DNA from: Rhodospirillaceae bacterium MC!
GTDB lineage: Bacteria; Pseudomonadota; Alphaproteobacteria; MC1
Assembly (NCBI GenBank): GCA_002632265.1
Contig: NQOV01000004.1
Span: forward strand, 1-46,686
Reading direction: 5' to 3'
DNA: 46,686 bases
The stretch's first letter is position 1, and every line of letters begins with the position of its first letter. Of the stretch, positions 34,458 through 42,050 are shown in pieces. The notes under the pieces were generated by a model. The model did not search any database, had not been told where the DNA came from, and saw only the letters and a list, made by a program, of their open reading frames with translations. Both the position numbers and the translations under genes were made by a program.

Positions 34458-35315
34458 ATGCCAGAATTACCAGAAGTAGAAACCATAACCGCAGGCGTTC
34501 GCCCACATCTAGAGAAGAAGATAATTGATCACATAGTGGTACGCTTTCCTAAACTTCGCTATCCCATTCCTACGAATTTAAATGAAGTATCACAAGGGGT
34601 TAGTGTAAGAAGTGTAACACGTCGAGGCAAAGCCATGGTTATTACTTTAGAAAATGATCACGCAATAATCATCCGCTTTGGCATGAGTGGGCGTATTACG
34701 ATCTTAGAAAATAATAAAACTAATCCTACAGAACTAAAAAAGCATGATCATTTGGATATGGTGCTAAATACTGGCACGATTCTTCGCTATAATGACGCTA
34801 GAAGATTCGGCTCAATCGAATTACGAGAAGTTGCACAACTTAAAGATTACTTTAAAAATATGGGGCCCGAGCCATTTGATCATGAAAAAGTAAACGCTCA
34901 AAGCTATATGGATTTTGTAAAACCCCATGGCAAAAAAGAAAAAACAAAAGAAATCAAACAAATCCTAATGGAAGGCAAATTCGCCGTAGGAGTGGGCAAT
35001 ATATATGCTTGTGAAAGTCTATTTATCTCAAAAATACATCCCAAAACCCCTGCCAATTCCCTAGATATCACCCAAGCAAAAACCCTAATTACAAACTTCC
35101 AAAACATCCTAAAAGACGCCATAAAAGCAGGCGGATCAACTCTAAAAGATTACAAAAAAAGCGACGGCTCTCTAGGATACTTCCAACATAGTTTCAAAGT
35201 CTACGGCAAAGAGAATCAACCTTGTACAATCTGCCAAACTCCCATAAAGCGAATCACTCAAGCTCAAAGATCCACATGGTACTGCCCCACCTGTCAAAAA
35301 GATCCCAATTCTTAA
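34458..35315 (+). CDS. mutM: Formamidopyrimidine-DNA glycosylase Fpg/MutM
   Basis: A bifunctional DNA glycosylase/AP lyase that removes 8-oxoguanine and other oxidised purines. The 285-residue protein begins MPELPEVETI: Pro2 is the Schiff-base nucleophile and Glu3 the catalytic acid. RYNDARRFGSIEL, VGVGNIYACESLF (DNA-binding helix-two-turn-helix) and the C-terminal zinc finger (CTIC, 16 residues, CPTC) are all intact. KSDGSLGYFQHSFKVYG is the usual pre-finger segment. Start is fixed by the conserved N-terminus. It lies 5 bases after argR, an unusual pairing that probably reflects shared transcription only. Confidence 0.95.
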   Translation: MPELPEVETITAGVRPHLEKKIIDHIVVRFPKLRYPIPTNLNEVSQGVSVRSVTRRGKAMVITLENDHAIIIRFGMSGRITILENNKTNPTELKKHDHLDMVLNTGTILRYNDARRFGSIELREVAQLKDYFKNMGPEPFDHEKVNAQSYMDFVKPHGKKEKTKEIKQILMEGKFAVGVGNIYACESLFISKIHPKTPANSLDITQAKTLITNFQNILKDAIKAGGSTLKDYKKSDGSLGYFQHSFKVYGKENQPCTICQTPIKRITQAQRSTWYCPTCQKDPNS

Positions 35316-35395
35316 TATATTATACGTTAACTTATTTTTTACAATTCTTATAAATAGTAAAAACTATTCACATAATAAACATTAAATGATTTTGC

Positions 35396-35620
35396 GAATC
35401 TTAAGAGGATATTTATATATTTCCTTTGCGAATCCTATGGATTCACATGTAGGTAAAAAGTGCTAGATTAACACTATATCAAGGCTTTAAGGTGGTATAT
35501 GATACGCTTTAAAGGAATATATCGGAATAGAGTTAGATAATTGATTCTATTTTAATGATTTTTTTGATTCAAAATGAATCTTTAAGAATCAAACACTTTA
35601 GAGAGAATCAAAAAAGAATC
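35396..35620. promoter_or_regulatory. Cluster of nine GANTC sites upstream of the YbjN-like gene
   Basis: GANTC occurs at 35396, 35430, 35440, 35543, 35566, 35576, 35586, 35605 and 35616. Six lie within 78 bases, several spaced 10-11 bases apart. GANTC is the site methylated by CcrM in alphaproteobacteria, where hemimethylated promoters respond to replication. Chance expectation at this base composition is roughly one per 300 bases. A weak hairpin resembling the long-hairpin family (CTTTAAG..GCTTTAAAG) lies between the two groups of sites, near 35485-35515. Confidence 0.65.
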
Positions 35621-35657
35621 GTTTTTATGCTTTTAAACATGTGTTAATATATTAAAC

Positions 35658-36158
35658 ATGATGAAAAATAGCAATATCAATTACCCCATGCAATCGCATA
35701 ATGTTTCTTCGGAATTTCTTGGCATTGTCATAGATCTTCTTGAAGAATATGAGTGGGATTATTCTAATACTGCACGTCAAATTCAATTGGACGTTGAAGG
35801 CGATATGGATAATTATATCATTGCCTTTAACAACGATTATAAGAATAACGGCTTAAGAGTATCTTGCTTTTTTGATATTGATATACATTCATCAGTTATG
35901 CCAAAACTTGTAAATTTCATTCATATGATAAATAATTTACAACATGAAGTTATCTTTAAGATAAAAGATAACCACATATGTTTTAGTTGTTCCATGGAAG
36001 CGGATGTAATAACTAAGGAAAATATTTATTATTGTATGGAAATTCTAACAATTAAAGCCGATTTATATTATGAATGCGTCGCAGGTGTAGCCTTTAAGAA
36101 GTTCGATGAAAATACAGCTATCTTAATGTGCGACACTCCAGAAAATGCCTTAGCATGA
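35658..36158 (+). CDS. YbjN domain-containing protein
   Basis: A 166-residue cytosolic protein resembling the alphaproteobacterial YbjN domain family: LGIVIDLLEEYEWDY near the N-terminus, GLRVSCFFDIDIHSSVMPKLVNFIHMINN in the middle, and a final alpha-beta segment (MEILTIKADLYYECVAG). The fold resembles type III secretion chaperones. In E. coli YbjN has been linked to stress and motility regulation, but no biochemical role is settled. A second ATG follows the first directly. The upstream region is crowded with GANTC sites, so expression may be tied to DNA methylation state. Confidence 0.7.
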   Translation: MMKNSNINYPMQSHNVSSEFLGIVIDLLEEYEWDYSNTARQIQLDVEGDMDNYIIAFNNDYKNNGLRVSCFFDIDIHSSVMPKLVNFIHMINNLQHEVIFKIKDNHICFSCSMEADVITKENIYYCMEILTIKADLYYECVAGVAFKKFDENTAILMCDTPENALA

Positions 36159-36260
36159 TATGTAAATAATCGCCCTTTAAGATGACAAGTTTCAAGACAT
36201 AACACAATACAAAATTACTGATTTTACGGAATATCATTTTCGTAGGATTCGTTCAATAAA

Positions 36261-36414
36261 TTCTAAAACTAGGGTTACCCCTTAATTATATGTCCTTATA
36301 ATTATATTCTTTATCCCTTCTCCAATAATTCTAGTTTTAGAACACACAACACAAACCAAAAACAAAATAGGTTGTTAGTTTCCAATTGCACACCAATGAT
36401 CTAACAACTATTTT
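36261..36414. other. Two successive hairpins between the YbjN-like gene and the antiporter
   Basis: TTCTAAAACTAG (36261-36272) pairs perfectly with 36331-36342, enclosing smaller inverted repeats. AAAATAGGTTGTTAG (36364-36378) pairs with 36401-36414 (one bulge) and is followed by Ts, a plausible terminator or attenuator about 40 bases before the antiporter start. Confidence 0.55.
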
Positions 36415-36455
36415 TAGATAAAGCTCTTTAAATAGGCTTTTTCCTAAGGTAAACC

Positions 36456-37415
36456 ATGCCATATTTTAACATTTTACTACTCTTACTAGGATTTATATTT
36501 TTACTGACAGGGGCCGACTTCATGGTAAGAGGCTCTAGCTCTTTAGCCTATAAAATGAGAGTACCGCCCATATTTATCGGCTTAATAATCATAGCTGTAG
36601 GCACGTCTCTCCCTGAATTAGCAATTAGTATCAAGGCTTCTTTGTTGACTACGAGTGGTTTAATAATTGGGAACATCTTAGGTTCAAACATTACAAATAT
36701 CTTACTATTTTTTGGTATCGGTGGAATGTTCGCCCCTTTTATGACAGGGACAAGCCGATACAAAAAAAAGAATGGGATCTTCCTTGTTGCCATTTCCATT
36801 TTAGTTTGTATTTTTCTTTATACCAAAAACTTGGGAATGTTTAAAGGTATCATTTTATTATTGATCTTTATTATCTTTATGATCGTCTCATATATTTACG
36901 CAAAAAAATGTGGAGTAGAATATGAAACACACGAAGACAAAACTAAAAATAAAAATCGCTCTCTTTTTATTACTATAGTTTTACTTATCGGCGGAATCGT
37001 CGGTATAACTATCGGATCTGAATTACTCGTAGACGGCACAACAAATTTAGCCAAGCAATTAAATGTTAGTAATACGGTTGTTGGATTCTCAATTATTTCT
37101 TTAGGAACGTCCTTACCTGAAATTTTTGTCTCGGTTGTTGCTCTTTACAGAAAAGAAAAATCCATGGCTTTGGGAAATATTGTTGGTTCAAACATCATAA
37201 ATCTCCTTGTGGCTTTTGGAGCGTCTGCCATCATACATCCCATACAAGTAACAGAGAATCTTACCATGTATTACATTCTCTTAATCTTGAGTTCTTCATT
37301 CGTTTTTTGTATGTCTTTAAAGAGAATACAAATTAATAGAATTATAGGCTTGGGATTTACGCTTCTCTATGTTATATTTACAATATACAATTTCGGTTAT
37401 CATACTCAACCGTAA
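36456..37415 (+). CDS. Calcium/sodium antiporter (CaCA family, YrbG-like)
   Basis: A 319-residue inner-membrane cation/Ca2+ exchanger with about ten transmembrane helices in two inverted halves. Each half carries the alpha-repeat signatures: GTSLPELAISIKA with GNILGSNITNILL in the first, and GTSLPEIFVSVVA with GNIVGSNIINLLV in the second. The acidic residues of both GTSLPE motifs, which coordinate the transported ions, are present. A hydrophilic loop (about residues 155-170) joins the halves. The probable role is Na+-driven Ca2+ export. It is followed 49 bases later by the RNase PH-like gene. Confidence 0.9.
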   Translation: MPYFNILLLLLGFIFLLTGADFMVRGSSSLAYKMRVPPIFIGLIIIAVGTSLPELAISIKASLLTTSGLIIGNILGSNITNILLFFGIGGMFAPFMTGTSRYKKKNGIFLVAISILVCIFLYTKNLGMFKGIILLLIFIIFMIVSYIYAKKCGVEYETHEDKTKNKNRSLFITIVLLIGGIVGITIGSELLVDGTTNLAKQLNVSNTVVGFSIISLGTSLPEIFVSVVALYRKEKSMALGNIVGSNIINLLVAFGASAIIHPIQVTENLTMYYILLILSSSFVFCMSLKRIQINRIIGLGFTLLYVIFTIYNFGYHTQP

Positions 37416-37464
37416 AATACGATCGCCATAATGCAATCCCATTCACAATCTTGAGAAAGCAATA

Positions 37465-38220
37465 ATGAGAGAAAACAACAGAAATAACAATGAAATAAGA
37501 TCAATAGTTATAGAACCCAACTGTAATACCTATGCCCATGGATCATGCTCCATAAAAATGGGGAATACTCATGTGATTAGTACTGTAACCATTGAAAGCA
37601 TGCCCCTATCTCAAGCCAATCAGAATCCACAATATATCATACCTGGCGAAGTTAAGTGCCAAGTAACAAAATTACCTCGAGCCACCCCCTTAAGACGCAA
37701 AAAACAAGACGAAGAGATCAACAAATACGAAGATGTATCCATAGCCGTATCCATTGAAAAGGCTCTAACTTCGGTTATTAATCTCAATGAAATAGCTAGC
37801 AAAAAAGTAATCATCGATTGTAATATAATTCAAGATGACGGAAGTTTAATCTCCGCATCCCTAACCAGCTCATGGATATCAACCTACATCGCCTTTAACG
37901 AACTAATGCTCAATGGATACATACGCATGAATCCCATAACCCACATTATCGCTACCATTTCTTGTGGAATAAAAAATGGTAATACTTTGGTGGATCTTGA
38001 CTACGAAGAAGAACGCACATCCCAACTCCTATCCAACTTCACTCTTACCGATAAAGGGCAAATAATCGACATGACATCCCAAGCAAACGGCATGCCTTTC
38101 AACGCCATAGACTTCATGAAACTCCTAGAACTCGCCCAAAATAAAATCCAAGAACTAATCAACTCCCAACAAATATCCATAGGCAATTATACTAAAATCG
38201 AAGATAAAGTCCAATATTAA
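37465..38220 (+). CDS. rph: Ribonuclease PH-like protein with altered phosphate site
   Basis: A 251-residue RNase PH fold protein. EIRSIVIEPNCNTYAHGSCSIKMGNTHVISTVTIE, LPRATPLRR, IIDCNIIQDDGS, NTLVDLDYEEERTS and MTSQANGMPF align with RNase PH, which trims tRNA 3' ends phosphorolytically. Known phosphate-binding residues (Arg86 and Thr125-Arg126 in bacterial enzymes, within GRSLRAV and GGTRTAS) are not conserved: the stretches here are SIEKALTSV (residues 96-104) and DGSLISAS (125-132). The acidic LDYEEE pair remains. It may be a poor or non-phosphorolytic enzyme, or an RNA-binding relative. Confidence 0.75.
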   Translation: MRENNRNNNEIRSIVIEPNCNTYAHGSCSIKMGNTHVISTVTIESMPLSQANQNPQYIIPGEVKCQVTKLPRATPLRRKKQDEEINKYEDVSIAVSIEKALTSVINLNEIASKKVIIDCNIIQDDGSLISASLTSSWISTYIAFNELMLNGYIRMNPITHIIATISCGIKNGNTLVDLDYEEERTSQLLSNFTLTDKGQIIDMTSQANGMPFNAIDFMKLLELAQNKIQELINSQQISIGNYTKIEDKVQY

Positions 38221-38279
38221 GATTACAACTCTCTCTCCTACCTACTTTAACATGATATCTTGACTAAAAAATCCAAACT

Positions 38280-38346
38280 TTAGCTATGTTGCACAAAGTT
38301 CACTCAACCCCACTTTAGGGATGAGGGTGGGGCTATGAATAGATAA
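38280..38346. other. Short repeat motif and CCCCAC/GTGGGG hairpin after rph
   Basis: ATGTTGCACAAAGTT (about 38286-38300) is identical to a stretch after the 33-bp array (about 46326-46340). It is followed by a GC-rich hairpin, CCCCAC (38308-38313) with GTGGGG (38327-38332), which may terminate rph. Confidence 0.5.
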
Positions 38347-38472
38347 ATGTTTATAATATCTGTATATGTTGTTGTTAGATGTATTCTTTTATTTTCTGGC
38401 CGAACTTATATCATATATTTAATATTTATAAAGCTGATTTACACATCCAACTCCACAGAGAAAGGATATATA

Positions 38473-38562
38473 ATGAGCATTTCTCATATATTTGAGAAAA
38501 TTAACAAAGTAAAAAGCCTTGTAAGAACTAACTTACAAGGCTTTTTTAACTGGCGAAAGTGA
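38473..38562 (+). CDS. Possible 29-residue small protein
   Basis: ATG at 38473 is preceded by AGAAAGGA at good spacing and opens a 29-codon frame (MSISHIFEKINKVKS..., basic at its C-terminus). The 3' half of the frame runs through the terminator hairpin at 38514-38547, which argues against it being a stable gene. It may be a leader peptide, a truncated gene start, or chance. I do not recognise it. Confidence 0.25.
   Translation: MSISHIFEKINKVKSLVRTNLQGFFNWRK
38514..38547 (-). terminator. Terminator of the tRNA operon
   Basis: AAAGCCTTGTAAG and CTTACAAGGCTTTT form a 12-13 bp stem with a 6-base loop and A/T tracts on both sides. It lies immediately 3' of tRNA-Asp on the minus strand and could work in both directions. 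Confidence 0.85.
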
Positions 38563-38627
38563 CGAGACTCGAACTCGCGACCTTCTGCGTGACAGGCAGA
38601 CGCTCTAACCAACTGAGCTACACCTCC
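38551..38627 (-). tRNA. tRNA-Asp (GTC)
   Basis: Read on the minus strand, GGAGGTGTAGCTCAGTTGG begins a full cloverleaf of 77 bases. The anticodon loop is CTGTCAC (anticodon GTC, aspartate), the T arm contains GAGTTCGAGTCTC, the discriminator is G and CCA is encoded. The acceptor stem pairs fully with two G-U pairs. Confidence 0.95.
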
Positions 38628-38631
38628 ATAA

Positions 38632-38707
38632 TGGCTTCGGTGGTAGGACTCGAACCTACGACATATGGATTAACAGTCCACCGTTCTACCAACTGAACTA
38701 CACCGAA
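38632..38707 (-). tRNA. tRNA-Asn (GTT)
   Basis: A 76-base cloverleaf on the minus strand. It begins TTCGGTGTAGTTCAGTTGG, has anticodon GTT in CTGTTAA (asparagine), T arm GTAGGTTCGAGTCCTAC, discriminator G and encoded CCA. It is 4 bases upstream of tRNA-Asp in the same transcript. Confidence 0.95.
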
Positions 38708-38749
38708 TTATCTATGGATTTAGATCTATTACCTAATGATCTAAATCCA

Positions 38750-38778
38750 TTTATAACAAATAATCAACCCCAATGCAA
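38750..38778 (-). promoter_or_regulatory. tRNA operon promoter
   Basis: Minus strand: TTGCAT (38778-38773), 17-base spacer, TATAAA (38755-38750). An 11-bp inverted repeat (GGATTTAGATC at 38716-38726 with 38738-38748) lies over the expected start point between promoter and tRNA-Asn. Confidence 0.7.
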
Positions 38779-39354
38779 GTAATTTTTTCACAAACTAGCT
38801 AAGATACTGTTTATAAAAGAAAAAACCATTCTAAATCCCTTAAAGTCTCCACAAGTGGATTGTGGCATGTTCTAAATCATAATACTCATTTAGCTAAGAT
38901 ATTGTTTTTGTGTTATATATCTATAATTTAAGGCCTAAATATTAGGCCTTAAATTATAGGTACATTAATAAAAGAAAAAATCAAGTGCGAGATTAAGATT
39001 TAAAAAGGAGAGATATAATCAAGCACTTGAAGTATAAAATCAAACTGAAGGTATGAGAATCCAAAAATAATAAAAGGGATAAGAATATTTATGGAATAAA
39101 GGGATTAATGTATAAAATATATACTTCTCATACCTTGGAGTCAGTTTGACCATGTTCTAAATTAATATTATTGGGAGAAATATTAAATGGAATAGAACAT
39201 TATATAGTTATATATTATAAGGTTTAAAAGAATCTTAAGAAGAGATTTAGGATTGGTAAATGGCATTAATCTTGCATTAAGTTCTTGCTAAATCTTTATT
39301 AATGTGTTATCTTTATTTAATTGATTCTTATAACTTAATTACTATGAATGGGAT
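38779..39354. other. Structured non-coding region upstream of the DsbA-like gene
   Basis: No gene is visible in about 575 bases. Besides the GGCC palindrome there are three further stem-loops in a row: CAAGTGC/GCACTTG (38982-38988 with 39023-39029), a 20-base arm at 39040-39059 pairing with 39125-39149 (5-base bulge), and ATGTTCTA..TTAATATT pairing at 39152-39200. TAGCTAAGATA.TGTTT occurs twice (about 38806 and 38891). It could encode a small RNA or a long leader. Confidence 0.5.
38921..38959. repeat. GGCC-core palindrome, copy 4
   Basis: A perfect 18-bp stem: CTATAATTTAAGGCCTAA and its complement, loop ATA. It lies in the non-coding stretch between the tRNA operon and the DsbA-like gene. 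Confidence 0.85.
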
Positions 39355-39363
39355 GTGATATCC

Positions 39364-40044
39364 ATGAACAAAATAAGTATTATTTTTTTATTTTTTTTAC
39401 TATTTTTTGTAAATAAAAACTCTATGGCAGAATCTTTTACGGATTCTACTAAAGAAATTAACTTAGCAAATCAACAACATATTTTAAATCAATATGAAGA
39501 GTCCAAACGTAGTCTTGTGAATGATCTGTTTAAAAATAATAAATCATTGTTTATAAATTCGCCCTACTATGGTAATAAAAATGGTCGTAAAGTAATATAC
39601 GAATTATTTGATTATCATTGTATTTATTGTAAATCGATCCATGCGTCTTTGCACGATATGGTTAAAAAAGATAATAATCTCAAAGTAATTCTCTTAGATT
39701 ATCCAATTTTGCAGAAAACATCGCTTGTGGCAGCCATGTACGCCTATGCGGTTTTTCATAATTATAGCCATGAGCAATATATGGCTTATCACGACGCCTT
39801 ATTCTCTGCTCCCAAACCCCTAACCTTGGAAAAAATCCTCGAATTAGCACAACTAGCAGGATTCGACGCAAAAAAACTCGATCAAATGGTCGACAATCCC
39901 CAAACCATGGATTATATGAAAAGCGTCTACGATATGGCCCGTGCCTTAGAACTATCAGGAACTCCAGTTGTCATATACAACGGCATAATCATCATCGGTG
40001 CAGTCCCAGAACAAAAAATCCAAACTATAGTAAACGAATCCTAA
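39364..40044 (+). CDS. DsbA-family thiol-disulfide oxidoreductase
   Basis: A 226-residue periplasmic thioredoxin-fold protein. Residues 1-22 form a signal peptide (ISIIFLFFLLFFVNKNSMA). IYELFDYHCIYCKSIHASLHD holds the CxxC active site (CIYC, about residues 83-86); the helical insertion follows, and LSGTPVVIYNG supplies the cis-proline loop. It resembles the DsbA/Com1-like group of alphaproteobacterial pathogens and endosymbionts. The likely role is disulfide formation or isomerisation in secreted proteins. ATG 39364 fits the signal peptide; an ATG three codons earlier is possible. No DsbB partner is in the window. Confidence 0.85.
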   Translation: MNKISIIFLFFLLFFVNKNSMAESFTDSTKEINLANQQHILNQYEESKRSLVNDLFKNNKSLFINSPYYGNKNGRKVIYELFDYHCIYCKSIHASLHDMVKKDNNLKVILLDYPILQKTSLVAAMYAYAVFHNYSHEQYMAYHDALFSAPKPLTLEKILELAQLAGFDAKKLDQMVDNPQTMDYMKSVYDMARALELSGTPVVIYNGIIIIGAVPEQKIQTIVNES

Positions 40045-40110
40045 AATAAAAACCCCCGCTCTCTTCTGGTTCGAAACTCGGGAATTCCATATACAGCACT
40101 GGCAAGGCAA

Positions 40111-40165
40111 AAAAAATACCCCATATTTATATTAACTAATAATAAAAACATGGGGATATTTTATT
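40111..40165. terminator. Bidirectional terminator between dsbA-like gene and EIIB gene 1
   Basis: AAATACCCCAT (about 40114-40124) pairs with ATGGGGATATTT (about 40150-40160), with A and T runs on both sides, between two convergent genes. Confidence 0.7.
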
Positions 40166-40200
40166 TTATGCTATATCATGATATATAATATATATTATGC

Positions 40201-40719
40201 TTAAGCAATACTACGCATTTCATCGGCGATACTTGTAACTTTAAGACCGATTACCACGTGTAATTCCTTATCAGATTTATGAACAACGCCTTTATTATCT
40301 AGTTTTTCAAGGTCTGATTCGTTAACTTTAGACATATCTTTAATTGTTAAGCGTAAGCGTGTGATACAGTTATCGATTTTCTCAAGGTTTTCAGCTCCGC
40401 CCAAGGCTTGAATATATTCTTTTGCGGTTTTGTTGTAATCTTCGGAATTTTTTGCAACTGTAGTAAGTGCACCGTCTCCCTTTAGATTGTGCATTTCATC
40501 GGCGATACACACAACATTCGCTCCAATAATAAGGTGGAATTTATTTTGTCCCACATATACTGTACCTTTACTTCCAAGTGCGATAATTTTATCATCATCC
40601 ACTTTTGTCATATCAACCATTTCTAAACGTAAACGTGTGATACAATTATCAATTGTTTTAATATTATCCAATCCGCCCAACGCTTCTACATAATCTTTTG
40701 CAAGTTCAAAATAACCCAT
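40201..40719 (-). CDS. Tandem PTS EIIB-domain protein, paralogue 1
   Basis: 172 residues made of two EIIB domains of the glucose family (about 4-77 and 97-172). Both carry IDNCITRLRL with the phosphorylatable cysteine (Cys26 and Cys118), as in EIIB of glucose and N-acetylglucosamine permeases. There is no EIIC or EIIA part, no membrane segment and no signal peptide. The two domains are joined by a short acidic linker (GDGALTTVAKNSEDYN). All copies have a histidine where EIIB usually has Gln in QVIFG (His62 in KFHLIIG, His154 in ELHVVIG). It could relay phosphate from HPr/EIIA or sense PTS flux. It is monocistronic with a strong promoter and GGAGAG before the ATG. Its partner proteins are unknown. 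Confidence 0.85.
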   Translation of the reverse strand: MGYFELAKDYVEALGGLDNIKTIDNCITRLRLEMVDMTKVDDDKIIALGSKGTVYVGQNKFHLIIGANVVCIADEMHNLKGDGALTTVAKNSEDYNKTAKEYIQALGGAENLEKIDNCITRLRLTIKDMSKVNESDLEKLDNKGVVHKSDKELHVVIGLKVTSIADEMRSIA

Positions 40720-40786
40720 TTGGTTCTCTCCATAATTTATTCATTTAGATTCATTAATTAATCAGATTAATTAACAACTAACAATT

Positions 40787-40814
40787 ATTATACATATATA
40801 TAATATCTTGTCAA
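40787..40814 (-). promoter_or_regulatory. Strong promoter of EIIB gene 1
   Basis: Minus strand: perfect TTGACA (40814-40809), 16-base spacer, perfect TATAAT (40792-40787). The leader is about 60 bases. Confidence 0.8.
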
Positions 40815-41027
40815 CATTTTTCAACATCTTTCCGTATTTTTATGGATTCTTGCAAGGAAAAAATCTTAAACAAACAGTGTTTATTTTATGTGATGAATGT
40901 TAAGGAGTATTTATTATTTACGAATGATATTTTTTATTAATCAAACACATAGAATATATCTTAACTAAATCTTAAGATCTTTAAAAAAAATTGTGGTTTT
41001 TCATAACTTTAAATATATAAAAAACCA

Positions 41028-41056
41028 TTGACAAATTAAGGTATTTTGTGTATAAT
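41028..41056 (+). promoter_or_regulatory. Consensus promoter of EIIB gene 2 with a long leader
   Basis: Perfect TTGACA (41028-41033), 17-base spacer and perfect TATAAT (41051-41056). The start near 41063 leaves about 205 untranslated bases before ATG 41269. AACGTT occurs at about 41065 and 41177. Confidence 0.85.
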
Positions 41057-41268
41057 GAACTATAACGTTAATTACTGGTGTTTTTATATTGTAAGACAAA
41101 AATAATAAAACTATTCATACTATAAAATTGTAATTTTCTATATATTTCATATGGTTAATACATACATCAAAAAATAACGTTTAAATAAGCACTATTATTT
41201 AATTACAGCTAATTAGATAATATACTTAAATAAATTCAACTAACAAATAAAATTTAGGAGATAACCAA

Positions 41269-41796
41269 ATGAGTTATATAGAATTAACAAAAAATTATAT
41301 TAAAGCATTGGGTGGATTAGATAATATCAAAACAATCGATAATTGTATTACCCGCCTACGTTTAGAAGTAAACCAAATGAGTAAAATAAATGAAGATAAA
41401 GTCATAGAACTTGGAGCTAAAGGTATTATATATGTGGGTCATAATAAATTTCATCTTATAATCGGCACACATGTTTCATGTATTGCCGACGAATTACACA
41501 CTATGAAAAAAGACGGCTTTATCGGTACAATTGAAGACGGTGCGAGCGAATGCGATGAAACCGCAATGCAATACATCCAAGCTTTAGGCGGAGTAAGAAA
41601 CATTGAAAGAGTTGATAATTGTATCACTCGTTTACGCTTAAAAGTACACAATATGGAAAACGTAAACGAGGACGAACTTTCAAAATTACACAACCGAGGA
41701 ATTATTCATAAATCACTTCATGATTTACACATTATAATCGGTCTAAATGTTACCAGTATCGCCGACTCAATGCGTAACATTCATAAATATTCTTAA
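41269..41796 (+). CDS. Tandem PTS EIIB-domain protein, paralogue 2
   Basis: 175 residues with the same two-domain plan as the neighbour at 40201: Cys26 and Cys118 in IDNCITRLRL and VDNCITRLRL, His62 in KFHLIIG and His154 in DLHIIIG. First domains of the three paralogues resemble each other more than they resemble the second domains, so the internal duplication came before the gene triplication. The interdomain linker (DGFIGTIEDGASECD) differs. The gene is divergent from paralogue 1 and convergent with paralogue 3. TAGGAGATAACCAA precedes the ATG. Functions considered are soluble phosphocarrier, PTS-linked regulator or decoy; no transporter domain is present. Confidence 0.85.
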   Translation: MSYIELTKNYIKALGGLDNIKTIDNCITRLRLEVNQMSKINEDKVIELGAKGIIYVGHNKFHLIIGTHVSCIADELHTMKKDGFIGTIEDGASECDETAMQYIQALGGVRNIERVDNCITRLRLKVHNMENVNEDELSKLHNRGIIHKSLHDLHIIIGLNVTSIADSMRNIHKYS

Positions 41797-41859
41797 GTTC
41801 TAAAGGATAGAATCTATCAAAGATAGAATCTAAAGGCTAGAATTTAAAGGCTAAAATCT

Positions 41860-41910
41860 AAAGGATGTGAGAAAGCACTCATATTATTTGAGCGATTTCT
41901 CACATCCTTT
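41860..41910 (+). terminator. Terminator of EIIB gene 2
   Basis: A perfect 15-bp stem (AAAGGATGTGAGAAA with its complement, 41860-41874 and 41896-41910). It is preceded by short repeats of TAGAATCTAAAGG. It resembles in form, but not in loop, the long stop-adjacent hairpins. Confidence 0.8.
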
Positions 41911-41960
41911 ATATTACATACTTTATACTTACAATTATCCCCATAAATAAAAAATACAAA

Positions 41961-42002
41961 AAAATAGTAGATATATAAAATTACATCTACTATTTTTTTT
42001 AT
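41961..42002. terminator. Bidirectional terminator between EIIB genes 2 and 3
   Basis: AAAATAGTAGAT (41961-41972) pairs perfectly with ATCTACTATTTT (41985-41996), followed by a run of Ts on the plus strand and preceded by As, which act as Ts for the minus-strand gene. Confidence 0.8.
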
Positions 42003-42050
42003 ACTTATGTATAATAACTTTAAGCTTAGCTTAGCTTAGTTTAGCTTATT

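Noticed and set aside
35396-35657. Chromosomal replication origin suggested by the GANTC cluster
   Set aside because: No DnaA boxes, AT-rich unwinding element or origin-associated genes (dnaA, hemE, parAB) are seen nearby.
40055-40095. tRNA-like fragment (GGTTCGAAACTC resembling a T arm) after the DsbA-like gene
   Set aside because: The flanking bases do not form the T stem, and no D or anticodon arm can be found upstream.
41063-41268. Riboswitch in the leader of EIIB gene 2
   Set aside because: I could not recognise any known riboswitch core or an expression platform; only its length and two AACGTT sites are notable.
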